A DNA stretch of 10,452 nt from NCBI GenBank assembly GCA_036380435.1, contig DASVES010000384.1, positions 1 to 10,452 of the forward strand. Reading direction: 5' to 3'. The position numbers and the translations under genes were made by a program. This stretch comes from DASQDT01 sp036380435 (GTDB lineage Bacteria; Acidobacteriota; Blastocatellia; Pyrinomonadales; Pyrinomonadaceae). A model generated the notes under the pieces. The model was not told the DNA's origin, made no database searches, and saw only the letters and a program-made list of their open reading frames with translations. Shown here in pieces: positions 1 to 5,640 of the stretch; position 1 is the first letter of the stretch; each line of letters opens with the position of its first letter.

Positions 1-695
1 CCGCCGACGAGCGTGAGCTTGAGGGCGTCGAAGAGGTTGGCCTCGCTTGAGACGGGGCGGTTGCGGAGCAGGAGGTTGATGGTCTGGTTGATGCGCGTCG
101 GGTCGTTGGTAAAGTCCGTGATGGGCGTGACGCGCATGTCGTAGGCGATGACGGAGACGTAGTCGGCGGGCGGCTTGATGAACTGCGAGAGGAACATGGC
201 CATCGGCCGCAGCACCTCGAAGAGTCCCGGCTCGTAGTTGTCGGCCCGCAGCTTCTGATCCATCAGGTTGCTGTATTCCAGAACCATCGCCACCGTGATG
301 GGCGCTTCGGGCGTGCCGAAGTTCGAGACCTGCTGCTGGACGCCGTCCTCGAAGACGGCGAAGTTCTCCTTCTTCAGCCCCGTGATGACCTGCTTCGTCT
401 TCTTGTGGATGACGACGGCCTCCAGATTGACGAGCGCCGTCGAGACCTTTACCGGCTCGGTGTCTTCGATGGCGTCGGCGGGCGGCGACGGCTCCACGTC
501 GGGCGGCTGCTCGCCAGGGCGCGGCTGCTGGCCGGGGTCGGGGCGCTTGTTTTTCTTCTGCGGCTCCTGCGCGGGCACGCGTCTCGACTGCGCGAGCGCG
601 GTGGGCGCGCTCAGGGGGCCGAGCGACGCGCAGAGGAGCGCCAGAGCGACGACGAGGACGGAGGCGGTGCTGCGGCCTTGTTTGAATCTCTTCAT
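1..695 (-). CDS. VWFA-related secreted protein, N-terminal part (truncated by window edge)
   Basis: Only the first 231 codons are present; the gene runs off the left edge. Residues 1-36 form a signal peptide (basic start, hydrophobic core about 13-30, ALA cleavage motif near 36). A Pro/Gln/Glu-rich linker follows to about residue 75. Next comes a beta-rich segment (about 82-125, with ITGLKKENFAVFEDGV) typical of the VWFA-related family expanded in Acidobacteria, and then the start of a von Willebrand A domain (about 133 onward). The place of the metal-binding DxSxS motif is occupied by EYSN (140-143), so the MIDAS site looks degenerate. The ATG at 695 is preceded by AAGAGG about 11 nt upstream, a plausible SD. 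It lies downstream of the lectin-like gene on the same strand, with a foldback repeat between. Family members are exported or periplasmic proteins of mostly unknown role. Family call fairly sure, function unknown. Confidence 0.8.
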   Translation of the reverse strand, partial: MKRFKQGRSTASVLVVALALLCASLGPLSAPTALAQSRRVPAQEPQKKNKRPDPGQQPRPGEQPPDVEPSPPADAIEDTEPVKVSTALVNLEAVVIHKKTKQVITGLKKENFAVFEDGVQQQVSNFGTPEAPITVAMVLEYSNLMDQKLRADNYEPGLFEVLRPMAMFLSQFIKPPADYVSVIAYDMRVTPITDFTNDPTRINQTINLLLRNRPVSSEANLFDALKLTLVG

Positions 696-770
696 GGACG
701 AAAAAACCTCTTGCGACAGGGGGCCGGGGAATCATTTTCAGGGGCGACGCTTACGGCCGAATATACGCCC

Positions 771-900
771 AAAAGCCGTAAATCGAAAATCGTTAATCGT
801 CAATCGATGGGGTGTCGCTCACTCAACCCGAGCGGCGCCGCTCAGGTCGGGTCTGACTCAACCACGATTGACGATTGACGATTCACGATTTACGGCCTTT
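771..900. repeat. Intergenic foldback repeat built of 7-bp units (IR1)
   Basis: The arms 771-806 and 865-900 are inverted copies matching at 32 of 36 positions without gaps. Each arm is a run of four 7-bp units: NNAATCG at 779-806 on the left, ACGATTN at 864-891 on the right. The 58-nt loop holds a perfect 14-bp palindrome (830-843, GAGCGGC/GCCGCTC) flanked by imperfectly complementary ACCCG and CGGGT. It fills the gap between the lectin-like and VWFA-type genes on the minus strand and could fold in RNA or act as a terminator. No gene is visible in 696-946. Confidence 0.75.
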
Positions 901-946
901 GGATGCCGCAACTCTCGCGCGTGTTGGCCGCGCGCGCCGGCCGCGG

Positions 947-1783
947 TCAGGGCCGGGCCTGGCCGCTGGTGACGGGTTCGGCCTCGATGAGGGCGTCGTA
1001 GGTGCCGGTGTTGTCGGCCAGGTTGCCCTCGTTGATGCCGAGGAAGAGGCGGCCGTCGCGTGTGGCGTAGAACTCACGGCCCGCGCCGATGTAGACGAAC
1101 TCGTCGTTATCGTCGCCGACGACGGCGATGAGCGCGCCCGTCGGCTCGTCGCGCATCAGCTTCTCGTTGTCGGCGACGCGCGACAGCCCCGTCGGCGTGG
1201 CGAAGCGCCCCTGCCCGAGCGAGATGCGCCCCGACGCCGAGATACGCAGCCGCTGACCTTTACGCACCATCAGCCCCGAGTCCGTCCAGCCGTTGGCGGC
1301 GTTGTCGGCGCGCACGCGCACGCGCACGGGGAAGAACTGCGATGACGGCGACGACGATGAAGGCGAAGGCTGCGCCGCGCCCGTGTCAGACGTGCGGGAG
1401 TTGTTTGCCGGCGGCGGGTTGCCGGCGCCCTGCATACGCGGCTGCTCGGAGGGCTGCGAGGTGTTGCGGCTCGGGGCCGGGTTGGACGCGCGGTTATCGA
1501 CCGGGGCGGCCGTCTGCGTGTCGCCGGCATCGGCGGTCGTGGAGCCTGCCGGCGCGCCGTCGAACTCGATGGACTCGACCTCCTCGATGTAAACCTGAAT
1601 GCGGTTGCGCCGGCCGCGCGCCGTCGGCTCCATCAGCACCGTGAACTGCTCGTCGCGGAAGCCGACGACCTGACCACGGATGATCGAGCCGTTCTTGAGC
1701 CGGATGGTGTCGGCGAGGACGGCCGACGAAGCGGCGACGGCCAGAGCCACGGCGACGATGGCGCGCGAGAATTTAACCTTCAT
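947..1783 (-). CDS. Secreted protein with Sm-like N-terminal segment and PA-IL/LecA-like lectin domain
   Basis: 278 residues. The ATG at 1783 is chosen because GGAGGAGA lies just upstream and a signal peptide follows at once (residues 1-24, ending AVLA). The frame stays open about 60 codons further upstream but that stretch has no protein-like character. Residues 25-75 (DTIRLKNGSIIRGQVVGF) resemble a small Sm-like beta-barrel. Residues 76-150 are a low-complexity Ala/Pro/Ser/Asn linker. Residues 152-268 resemble the PA-IL (LecA) galactose-binding fold: a GWTDSGLMVRKGQ strand pair, GALIAVVGD, and GRLFLGINEGNLADNTGTY. E252, D257 and N258 fall near the positions of LecA calcium ligands. Probably exported and possibly carbohydrate-binding through calcium; the ligand is unknown. 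It precedes the VWFA-type gene on the same strand. A weak promoter-like TTGCCA/extended -10 can be made out upstream. Fold assignments are from motif resemblance, not a search. Confidence 0.8.
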   Translation of the reverse strand: MKVKFSRAIVAVALAVAASSAVLADTIRLKNGSIIRGQVVGFRDEQFTVLMEPTARGRRNRIQVYIEEVESIEFDGAPAGSTTADAGDTQTAAPVDNRASNPAPSRNTSQPSEQPRMQGAGNPPPANNSRTSDTGAAQPSPSSSSPSSQFFPVRVRVRADNAANGWTDSGLMVRKGQRLRISASGRISLGQGRFATPTGLSRVADNEKLMRDEPTGALIAVVGDDNDEFVYIGAGREFYATRDGRLFLGINEGNLADNTGTYDALIEAEPVTSGQARP

Positions 1784-1970
1784 GTTCTCCTCCGTGGGGC
1801 GAGCGCATCGCCCCCTTGCGAAAGCTTCCAGACATGGCACGTGTAGCAGAGAGACGGGCGCTTTGGCAAGCGGGGGAAAGTTCTCCGTCCCCGTGGATGT
1901 GCGCGGCGCGCGCGCGGGTTGCCCGCCACTTGCGCGCCCGCGCGCGGCGGCGCAAGTTTCCACCCCGCCA

Positions 1971-2004
1971 AATGGAAACGACAGGCCAGAGCGGCCTGCC
2001 GTTT
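1971..2004 (-). terminator. Terminator-like hairpin beyond the tRNA remnant
   Basis: The arms 1976-1987 and 1993-2004 form a 12-bp stem with one G-U pair around a 5-nt loop. On the minus strand the stem starts AAACGGC and ends GTCGTTT, followed by CCATTT. This resembles rRNA/tRNA operon terminators, which often show flanking A and T runs. It begins 17 nt past the CCA end of the tRNA fragment, much as the intact tRNA-Ala has a hairpin 16 nt past its CCA. It could be the original terminator of the tRNA before the R-M cassette arrived. Function is inferred from structure only. Confidence 0.5.
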
Positions 2005-2021
2005 CGGCGTCTCGAATCTCG

Positions 2022-2061
2022 TGGTGGAGCAGAAGGGGGCTCGAATCCCTAGCCTTTGCAT
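2022..2061 (-). pseudogene. tRNA-Ala 3' fragment (candidate attachment-site remnant)
   Basis: These 40 bp match the 3' part of the intact tRNA-Ala (4062-4100) with four substitutions, all transitions, and one inserted A. The match runs from the CCA end through the T-arm and variable region into the 3' side of the anticodon stem, in the same orientation, and then stops abruptly. The extra A and the T-stem changes would disrupt a functional tRNA, and no D-arm or 5' acceptor strand follows. A partial direct copy of a tRNA 3' end facing an intact tRNA across a foreign-looking gene block is the classic footprint of tRNA-directed integration. A decayed tandem tRNA gene is the alternative. Confidence 0.7.
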
Positions 2062-2063
2062 AG

Positions 2064-2099
2064 GACGGTTATTGACGGTTCTCGCGGAAATAGTAAACT
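2064..2099 (+). promoter_or_regulatory. Promoter of the nuclease gene with a heptamer direct repeat
   Basis: TTGACG (2072-2077), a 16-nt spacer and TAAACT (2094-2099) form a sigma70-like promoter. The ATG follows after only 6 nt (2106), so the transcript would be essentially leaderless. GACGGTT occurs at 2064-2070 and again at 2074-2080, one helical turn apart and overlapping the -35. That is a reasonable operator for the small HTH protein of this cassette, but this is inference. Confidence 0.5.
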
Positions 2100-2105
2100 C
2101 CCCGA

Positions 2106-2792
2106 ATGAGTAGCGAATTGGAATTCGCGGCGTGCACGCCTCGCCCCGTCAGTCCTGACGGTTTCAATCCCGAGGCCGTTCTGCCTTTCGGTCTTACGGC
2201 AGCGCATGTTCATCATGCGATGGATGACTTTATAAGGTTAATGCATGTCGCCAACGTGCAACTACACGGCAAGCAAATTCAACGACTGGAGACTATTCTG
2301 GCCCCTGCTAATTTCAGCGGCATGGTCGGTGATTTCATGGCGGCGACCATTCCCAACTATTGCGACGGGCTTGCCAGGAATATGTTTCACAACGGTCACC
2401 CGGACATGATTCCCAAGGGGCGCTTCCCGGATGATTCTGTTCAATACGCGCATGAAGGGATTGAAATCAAAGCGTCGCGCTATTTGGCCGGATGGCAGGG
2501 GCATAACCCCGAGAATGCGTGGTTGATGGTTTTCGTCTTCGGTAGCAACAGACCCGCTGACGCTCTCAAAGGCATGGCGCCCAGGCCGTTTGAATTTCAG
2601 ATGGTCGTGGGTGCGCAAATTACGGAGGCGGACTGGGGTGTTGCAGGGCGTAGGGAGGGAGGCCGACGTACCCCGACCGCCGGCGTCCTCCGCACAGGAC
2701 GAGAAAAGATGATGGCGAACTGGATTTACAAAGCCCCCGACCTTACTCGAAAGGAAGAAGCGACCCTTCTTGCTGCTCCTCCTCCCTCGTAG
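2106..2792 (+). CDS. Putative type II restriction endonuclease, PD-(D/E)xK fold
   Basis: 228 residues. The core motif is H98-P99-D100, then 19 residues, then E120-I121-K122 (GIEIKAS), the PD-(D/E)xK nuclease signature. The alpha-helical stretch about 31-90 before it, and AWLMVFVFGSN (138-148) right after, fit the usual core order of helix, acidic strand, ExK strand, strand. Its partner is the convergent methyltransferase, so the natural reading is the nuclease of a type II R-M system that cuts unmethylated DNA. The last 50 bp overlap the end of the methyltransferase gene tail to tail. The ATG at 2106 has no SD and sits 6 nt past a -10-like hexamer, suggesting leaderless expression. G+C is clearly lower than in flanking genes (33 of 60 in line 2401-2460, against 46 of 60 in 6661-6720), which fits transfer. 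I cannot name a recognition sequence or specific family. Confidence 0.75.
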   Translation: MSSELEFAACTPRPVSPDGFNPEAVLPFGLTAAHVHHAMDDFIRLMHVANVQLHGKQIQRLETILAPANFSGMVGDFMAATIPNYCDGLARNMFHNGHPDMIPKGRFPDDSVQYAHEGIEIKASRYLAGWQGHNPENAWLMVFVFGSNRPADALKGMAPRPFEFQMVVGAQITEADWGVAGRREGGRRTPTAGVLRTGREKMMANWIYKAPDLTRKEEATLLAAPPPS

Positions 2793-3711
2793 TCTGGATA
2801 GCGGCAAGTTTCGGAATCGCCTTGATGCTTAGTTCGTAGTAATCCACAAATCGTTCAACCCCCACCGACGCGACACCCATCGCCTCCGCCGCCGCGATGG
2901 TCGAACCACCGCCCATGAAAGGGTCGGCGATGACTCCGACGCCGAGCGGAAGCACGGCGTGAACGATTTGGCGCATGAACGCTTGCGGCTTAAGCGTCGG
3001 ATGCCCGGCAATCTCTTTTTCGCTCCGGGGAGTTCGCCCACTCGGAATAATATCTGTGAACGGTTTATCGTCGGGCGTACGACGTAACCCGCCGGTCTGG
3101 AATTCGCGCAAGCACTCACTTACTTTCATTCCTTTGGTAAGCGGCTTCCGCAGGATGCCCCACGGCTCATAAGCTGAACGCGGCAAACTGGACACGTTCG
3201 GAAATTCATTCTCCGCATTCTTCGGGCGGTCGCCGCCGCGAAACGTCCGCACGAACCGAATCAACTCACCGCGAAACTCCAGCCCGCCCGCAACTAATGC
3301 GGAAAAGACTAACTGGGAAAGAAAAGCATTTGTGGCAATAAAAAGGTGCGCGCCGGGCCGAAGGGAGCGCTCGACAACCTTCGCCCATTCAACAAAGAAG
3401 GTGTGGATTTGCTTCCGCTCTTTTTGATTCAAGGCCGTGAAGCGGGGGAGAGGTTGGCGGGTGTGCCCGTCGAAAGACGGCGGGATGCGCCAGATGCCGC
3501 CATTACCGTTCGCGCGTTTTTCTATCTGATCAAAATCGTATTCCTTCACCCCGTAGGGCGGATCAGTGACGATACCGTGCAGGCTGTTTTCCGGAATGCG
3601 GCTTAGCCACTCTAAACAATCCGCGTGCAAGATGAGCGAACGCCCGATCACCCGGTGAGTGTAGTCGAGTGCTAGTCCCGTTGGGGCTTCAACTAGTTTG
3701 GCTGTGGTCAA
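2743..3711 (-). CDS. DNA (N6-adenine or N4-cytosine) methyltransferase, beta-class
   Basis: 322 residues. Motif IV is D50-P-P-Y53 (IVTDPPYGVKEYDF). The C-terminal part has HPTLKP (237-242, motif X) followed by DPFMGGGST (263-271, AdoMet-binding motif I). Catalytic motif first and AdoMet motif last is the beta-class order. The segment between (about 60-235) holds the target-recognition region. It most likely protects host DNA against the convergent nuclease, with which it shares the last 50 bp. The stated start is a TTG (3709-3711) overlapping the stop of the upstream HTH gene in the sequence TTGA, implying translational coupling. No good SD is seen. A GTG at 3651 (residue 21), just before the conserved SLILHADCLEWL, is an alternative start. 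DPPY favours adenine methylation but does not prove it. Confidence 0.9.
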   Translation of the reverse strand: MTTAKLVEAPTGLALDYTHRVIGRSLILHADCLEWLSRIPENSLHGIVTDPPYGVKEYDFDQIEKRANGNGGIWRIPPSFDGHTRQPLPRFTALNQKERKQIHTFFVEWAKVVERSLRPGAHLFIATNAFLSQLVFSALVAGGLEFRGELIRFVRTFRGGDRPKNAENEFPNVSSLPRSAYEPWGILRKPLTKGMKVSECLREFQTGGLRRTPDDKPFTDIIPSGRTPRSEKEIAGHPTLKPQAFMRQIVHAVLPLGVGVIADPFMGGGSTIAAAEAMGVASVGVERFVDYYELSIKAIPKLAAIQTTREEEQQEGSLLPFE

Positions 3712-3899
3712 TGGTGCATCCCATTCTTGCGCGGCCGGCCCACCTTGCGGTCTTCGACCAACTTCAAATCCTTTTCCTTAATCATGTAATCACGCCCAAA
3801 CTTTTCGGCGGGTAACTGCTCGGCTTGAATCATGGCAAGCACGCGGCGTGGTGTGACACCTAACCGCTCAGCCACCTCTTTTGTCGTCAGCAAGTTCAT
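3708..3899 (-). CDS. Small HTH (excisionase/MerR-like) DNA-binding protein with AT-hook-like tail
   Basis: 63 residues from the ATG at 3899. Residues 4-50 (LTTKEVAERLGVTPRRVLAMIQ, then AEKFGRDYMIKEKDL) are the winged HTH of the excisionase/HTH_17 type. The tail VGRPRK resembles an AT-hook. It is the first gene of a two-gene minus-strand unit and overlaps the methyltransferase start by 4 bp, so it may act as the controller of the R-M cassette, analogous to C proteins though of a different fold. An excisionase-like directionality factor is the other option, since the cassette is tRNA-bounded. The frame is open to a TTG at 3935, but that TTG is better read as part of the -35. The ATG has no SD and lies 7 nt past a TATAAA -10. 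HTH call sure, role inferred. Confidence 0.8.
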   Translation of the reverse strand: MNLLTTKEVAERLGVTPRRVLAMIQAEQLPAEKFGRDYMIKEKDLKLVEDRKVGRPRKNGMHH

Positions 3900-3906
3900 A
3901 AAGGCG

Positions 3907-3935
3907 TTTATAGCAAAGAGGAAACTGTTCCGCAA
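3907..3935 (-). promoter_or_regulatory. Promoter of the HTH-methyltransferase unit
   Basis: On the minus strand TTGCGG (3935-3930), a 17-nt spacer and TATAAA (3912-3907) precede the ATG at 3899 by 7 nt, which places the start site at or next to the ATG. Further upstream, CATTAA/TTAATG (3981-3986 and 3991-3996) forms a perfect 6-bp A/T-rich inverted repeat with a 4-nt loop. It could be an operator or UP-like sequence; this is only a suggestion. Confidence 0.5.
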
Positions 3936-4016
3936 GCAGACTTATTTCTCATGAAACTTCAACCCGACACGGCGAACGATCATTAAGATTTTAATGCATT
4001 TGCTAAAGGGGGTCGT

Positions 4017-4045
4017 AAACAGAAACAGCCGCCCGAAGGCGGCTG
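4017..4045 (-). terminator. Intrinsic terminator of tRNA-Ala (UUCG hairpin)
   Basis: On the minus strand an 8-bp G/C-rich stem (4045-4038 with 4033-4026) closes a TTCG tetraloop with a C-G closing pair and is followed by TTTCTGTTT. It begins 16 nt past the CCA end of the tRNA and points the right way for it. It lies on the cassette side of the tRNA, so it may have come with the cassette. Confidence 0.75.
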
Positions 4046-4061
4046 CAATCTGTCAATTTTT

Positions 4062-4138
4062 TGGTGGAGCAGAGGGGGCTCGAACCCCTGGCCTCCGCAT
4101 TGCGAACGCGGCGCTCTGCCAAACTGAGCTACTGCCCC
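4062..4138 (-). tRNA. tRNA-Ala, anticodon CGC, CCA encoded
   Basis: All arms fold. The acceptor stem is GGGGCAG/CTGCTCC, including the G3-U70 pair that is the main alanine identity element. The D-arm is GCTC/GAGC. The anticodon stem is CCGCG/TGCGG around TTCGCAA with CGC at 34-36, reading GCG codons. The T-arm is AGGGG TTCGAGC CCCCT, and discriminator A precedes an encoded CCA. Total 77 nt. A promoter lies upstream and a UUCG terminator downstream. The GCG codon it reads suits this G/C-rich genome. Its 3' portion is repeated in degraded form at 2022-2061. Confidence 0.97.
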
Positions 4139-4150
4139 ACGCGAGAGTTG

Positions 4151-4180
4151 ATGATAGGAGCCGCGCCGAGAGACTGTCAA
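4151..4180 (-). promoter_or_regulatory. Promoter of tRNA-Ala
   Basis: On the minus strand TTGACA (4180-4175), an 18-nt spacer and TATCAT (4156-4151) match the sigma70 consensus well. The tRNA 5' end follows 12 nt later, giving a short 5' leader for RNase P. The promoter is intact, so the tRNA gene is probably expressed despite the adjacent cassette. Confidence 0.8.
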
Positions 4181-4202
4181 GCACGACTTCCGCATCAGTA
4201 AT

Positions 4203-4369
4203 TGTAGGGGCAGGGCAAGTCCGCGGCCCGCAAGGTGCGGAAGGAATTAACATGGATGGACAGGACAAGCAGGATAAGAAAATCAAATTATCAATCCTGC
4301 GTATCCTGTCCATCCATGTTAATTCCTTCCTTCGGAAAGACGGGCCGCGGACTTGTCCCTGCCCCTACA
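4203..4369. repeat. Long foldback (MITE-like) repeat with AACATGGATGGA core (IR2)
   Basis: A 167-bp near-palindrome between alaX and the tRNA promoter. From the outside in, matching blocks of 13 bp (TGTAGGGGCAGGG), 15 bp (CAAGTCCGCGGCCCG) and 27 bp (starting GGAAGGAATTAACATGG) are separated by small length differences. The A/T-rich centre also partly self-pairs. The left arm has a 9-bp tandem pair, CAGGACAAG/CAGGATAAG (4261-4278). It has no coding content of its own. It shares the AACATGGATGGAC stretch with the foldback at 7276-7373, so it belongs to a dispersed family. It could act as a bidirectional terminator or be a non-autonomous mobile element. Confidence 0.8.
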
Positions 4370-4384
4370 GTTTTGAAGGGCGTT

Positions 4385-5608
4385 CTAAGTTGCTTCAAGG
4401 CTGCGCGCGGCCGCGTCGATTACGTCGGCGAGCAGATCGAAGCGGCGGCCCCCGCCCTGCGCCATGTCGGGACGACCGCCGCCGCGTCCTTCGAGGGTCG
4501 CGCAGGCGTCACGCATGAGCGCGCCCATGTCGCCGGGGGCGGAGGCTGTGCGTGCGAAGACGAGGCGGGCGGCGTCGCCGTCGCGCGCGCCGAGCAGGGC
4601 GACGACGGAGGGCGCGGCGGGGCGCGAGACGAGGGCGGAGGCGATGCGCCGCAGGCTCTCGGCGTCGCGGGCGTCGAAGACGCGGGCGACGATTGACGCA
4701 CCGGCCGCGTCGCGCGCCGCTGATTCCGCGAGCAGTTCATCGGCCTCGACGCGCGCCGCCACGTCTTCGAGCGCGCGGTTGCGGCGGGCAAGCTGCTTGT
4801 TCTCCTCCAGCAGACGCTCGACGGAGCGGCCGATCTCCTCGCGGCCCACGGTGAGGAGGGAGCTGGCGGCGCGCGCCGCTTGGTTCGCGCGCGCGTAGTC
4901 GCGAGCGGCGCGCACGCCGGCGGCAAACTCGATTCGCGTCATGCCCTTCGCGCGTTCCCATCCGCGCGCGACGATTGTGCCCACCTCGCCAGTGCGCTGC
5001 GCGTGCGTGCCGCCGCAGGGGCTGAAGTCGAAGCCTTCGATCTCGACGACGCGGAGTTCGCCCTCGCGCGCCGAGTCCTTGCGTAGCGGCAAACGGGCGG
5101 CCTCTTCGGCGGTGACGTGGTGGACGCTCACGGGGCGGTTGCCCCAGACGACTTCGTTGGCGCGCTCGACGGCCCGCCACACGCGCTCGTCCGAGGGGTC
5201 TCGCAACTCCACGTCGATCTCGCAGGCGTCGGCCGTCATGCGGAAGCTGCGCGTCTGCGCGCCGTGGAGTTCGACGAGCGCCTGCGAGAGTAGATGCTGG
5301 CCCGTGTGTTGCTGGATGTGGTCGAGCCGGCGCGGCCAATCGACGCGGCCGTGAACCGTCTCGCCCACGCCGGGCGCATCGCCCTCGACGACGTGGACGA
5401 CCTTCCCGTCGTCGCCTTCCAGACAATCGACGACGCGCGCGTCGCCGATGGCGCCGGTGTCGAAAGGCTGACCGCCGCCCGTCGGGTAGAAGGCCGTGCG
5501 GTCGAGCACAAGCTCGCGTCGCCCGCCCTCGACCTTGTAAGAGGTGATGACGCGCGCGTCGAACTCCAACAGATGCGAGTCGGCGTAGTAGAGTCGCTCG
5601 GTGGACAT
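4385..5608 (-). CDS. alaX: Alanyl-tRNA editing protein, long AlaX form with DHHA1 domain
   Basis: 407 residues. It resembles the editing and C-terminal parts of alanyl-tRNA synthetase without the aminoacylation domain. Residues 36-52 (DRTAFYPTGGGQPFDTG) are the AlaX N-terminal beta-barrel signature. The zinc/editing site is H101-T-G-Q-H105 with C198-G-G-T-H202. A charged helical segment (about 255-297) looks like a coiled coil. Residues 303-404 form a DHHA1-type domain with GRPDMAQGGG (378-387). The family hydrolyses Ser-tRNA(Ala), and sometimes Gly-tRNA(Ala), in trans. All zinc-ligand positions are intact, so it is probably active. It sits on the same strand as tRNA-Ala(CGC), 246 bp away, with foldback IR2 between. 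The ATG at 5608 has no clear SD; TAAACT lies 7 nt upstream (5621-5616), possibly a leaderless start. Confidence 0.92.
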   Translation of the reverse strand: MSTERLYYADSHLLEFDARVITSYKVEGGRRELVLDRTAFYPTGGGQPFDTGAIGDARVVDCLEGDDGKVVHVVEGDAPGVGETVHGRVDWPRRLDHIQQHTGQHLLSQALVELHGAQTRSFRMTADACEIDVELRDPSDERVWRAVERANEVVWGNRPVSVHHVTAEEAARLPLRKDSAREGELRVVEIEGFDFSPCGGTHAQRTGEVGTIVARGWERAKGMTRIEFAAGVRAARDYARANQAARAASSLLTVGREEIGRSVERLLEENKQLARRNRALEDVAARVEADELLAESAARDAAGASIVARVFDARDAESLRRIASALVSRPAAPSVVALLGARDGDAARLVFARTASAPGDMGALMRDACATLEGRGGGRPDMAQGGGRRFDLLADVIDAAARSLEAT

Positions 5609-5640
5609 GGCGGCAAGTTTATCATCAACGCAAGGTCAAA

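Larger units (their letters stand above)
1784..2105. other. 322-bp gene-free stretch between the lectin-like gene and the R-M cassette
   Basis: I see no protein-coding gene here; the open frames are short and of biased composition. From left to right it holds the leader of the minus-strand lectin-like gene, a very G/C-rich alternating CG run (about 1905-1955), and a small hairpin (GTTTCCA 1957-1963 with TGGAAAC 1973-1979). It then has a strong 12-bp terminator-like hairpin (1976-2004), a tRNA 3' fragment (2022-2061), and the promoter of the nuclease gene with two GACGGTT direct repeats. The two hairpins share bases 1976-1979, so they cannot form together. Confidence 0.6.

Noticed and set aside
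864..891. CRISPR-like array (short repeated units)
   Set aside because: The units are 7 bp, directly abutting and without spacers; no cas gene is near.
875..1345. Plus-strand open frame opposite the lectin-like gene
   Set aside because: Shadow frame; the minus-strand protein has SD, signal peptide and fold motifs.
2022..2100. A second complete tRNA gene
   Set aside because: Only the 3' part is present; no D-arm or 5' acceptor strand follows and the T-stem carries mismatches and an insertion.
4026..4062. Plus-strand terminator: G/C hairpin followed by a run of six T
   Set aside because: The T run starts 11 nt after the stem and no plus-strand gene ends here; the minus-strand reading ending the tRNA fits far better.
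3983..4195. Short minus-strand open frame spanning the tRNA
   Set aside because: It reads through the tRNA gene, its terminator and its promoter; no SD or protein-like sequence.
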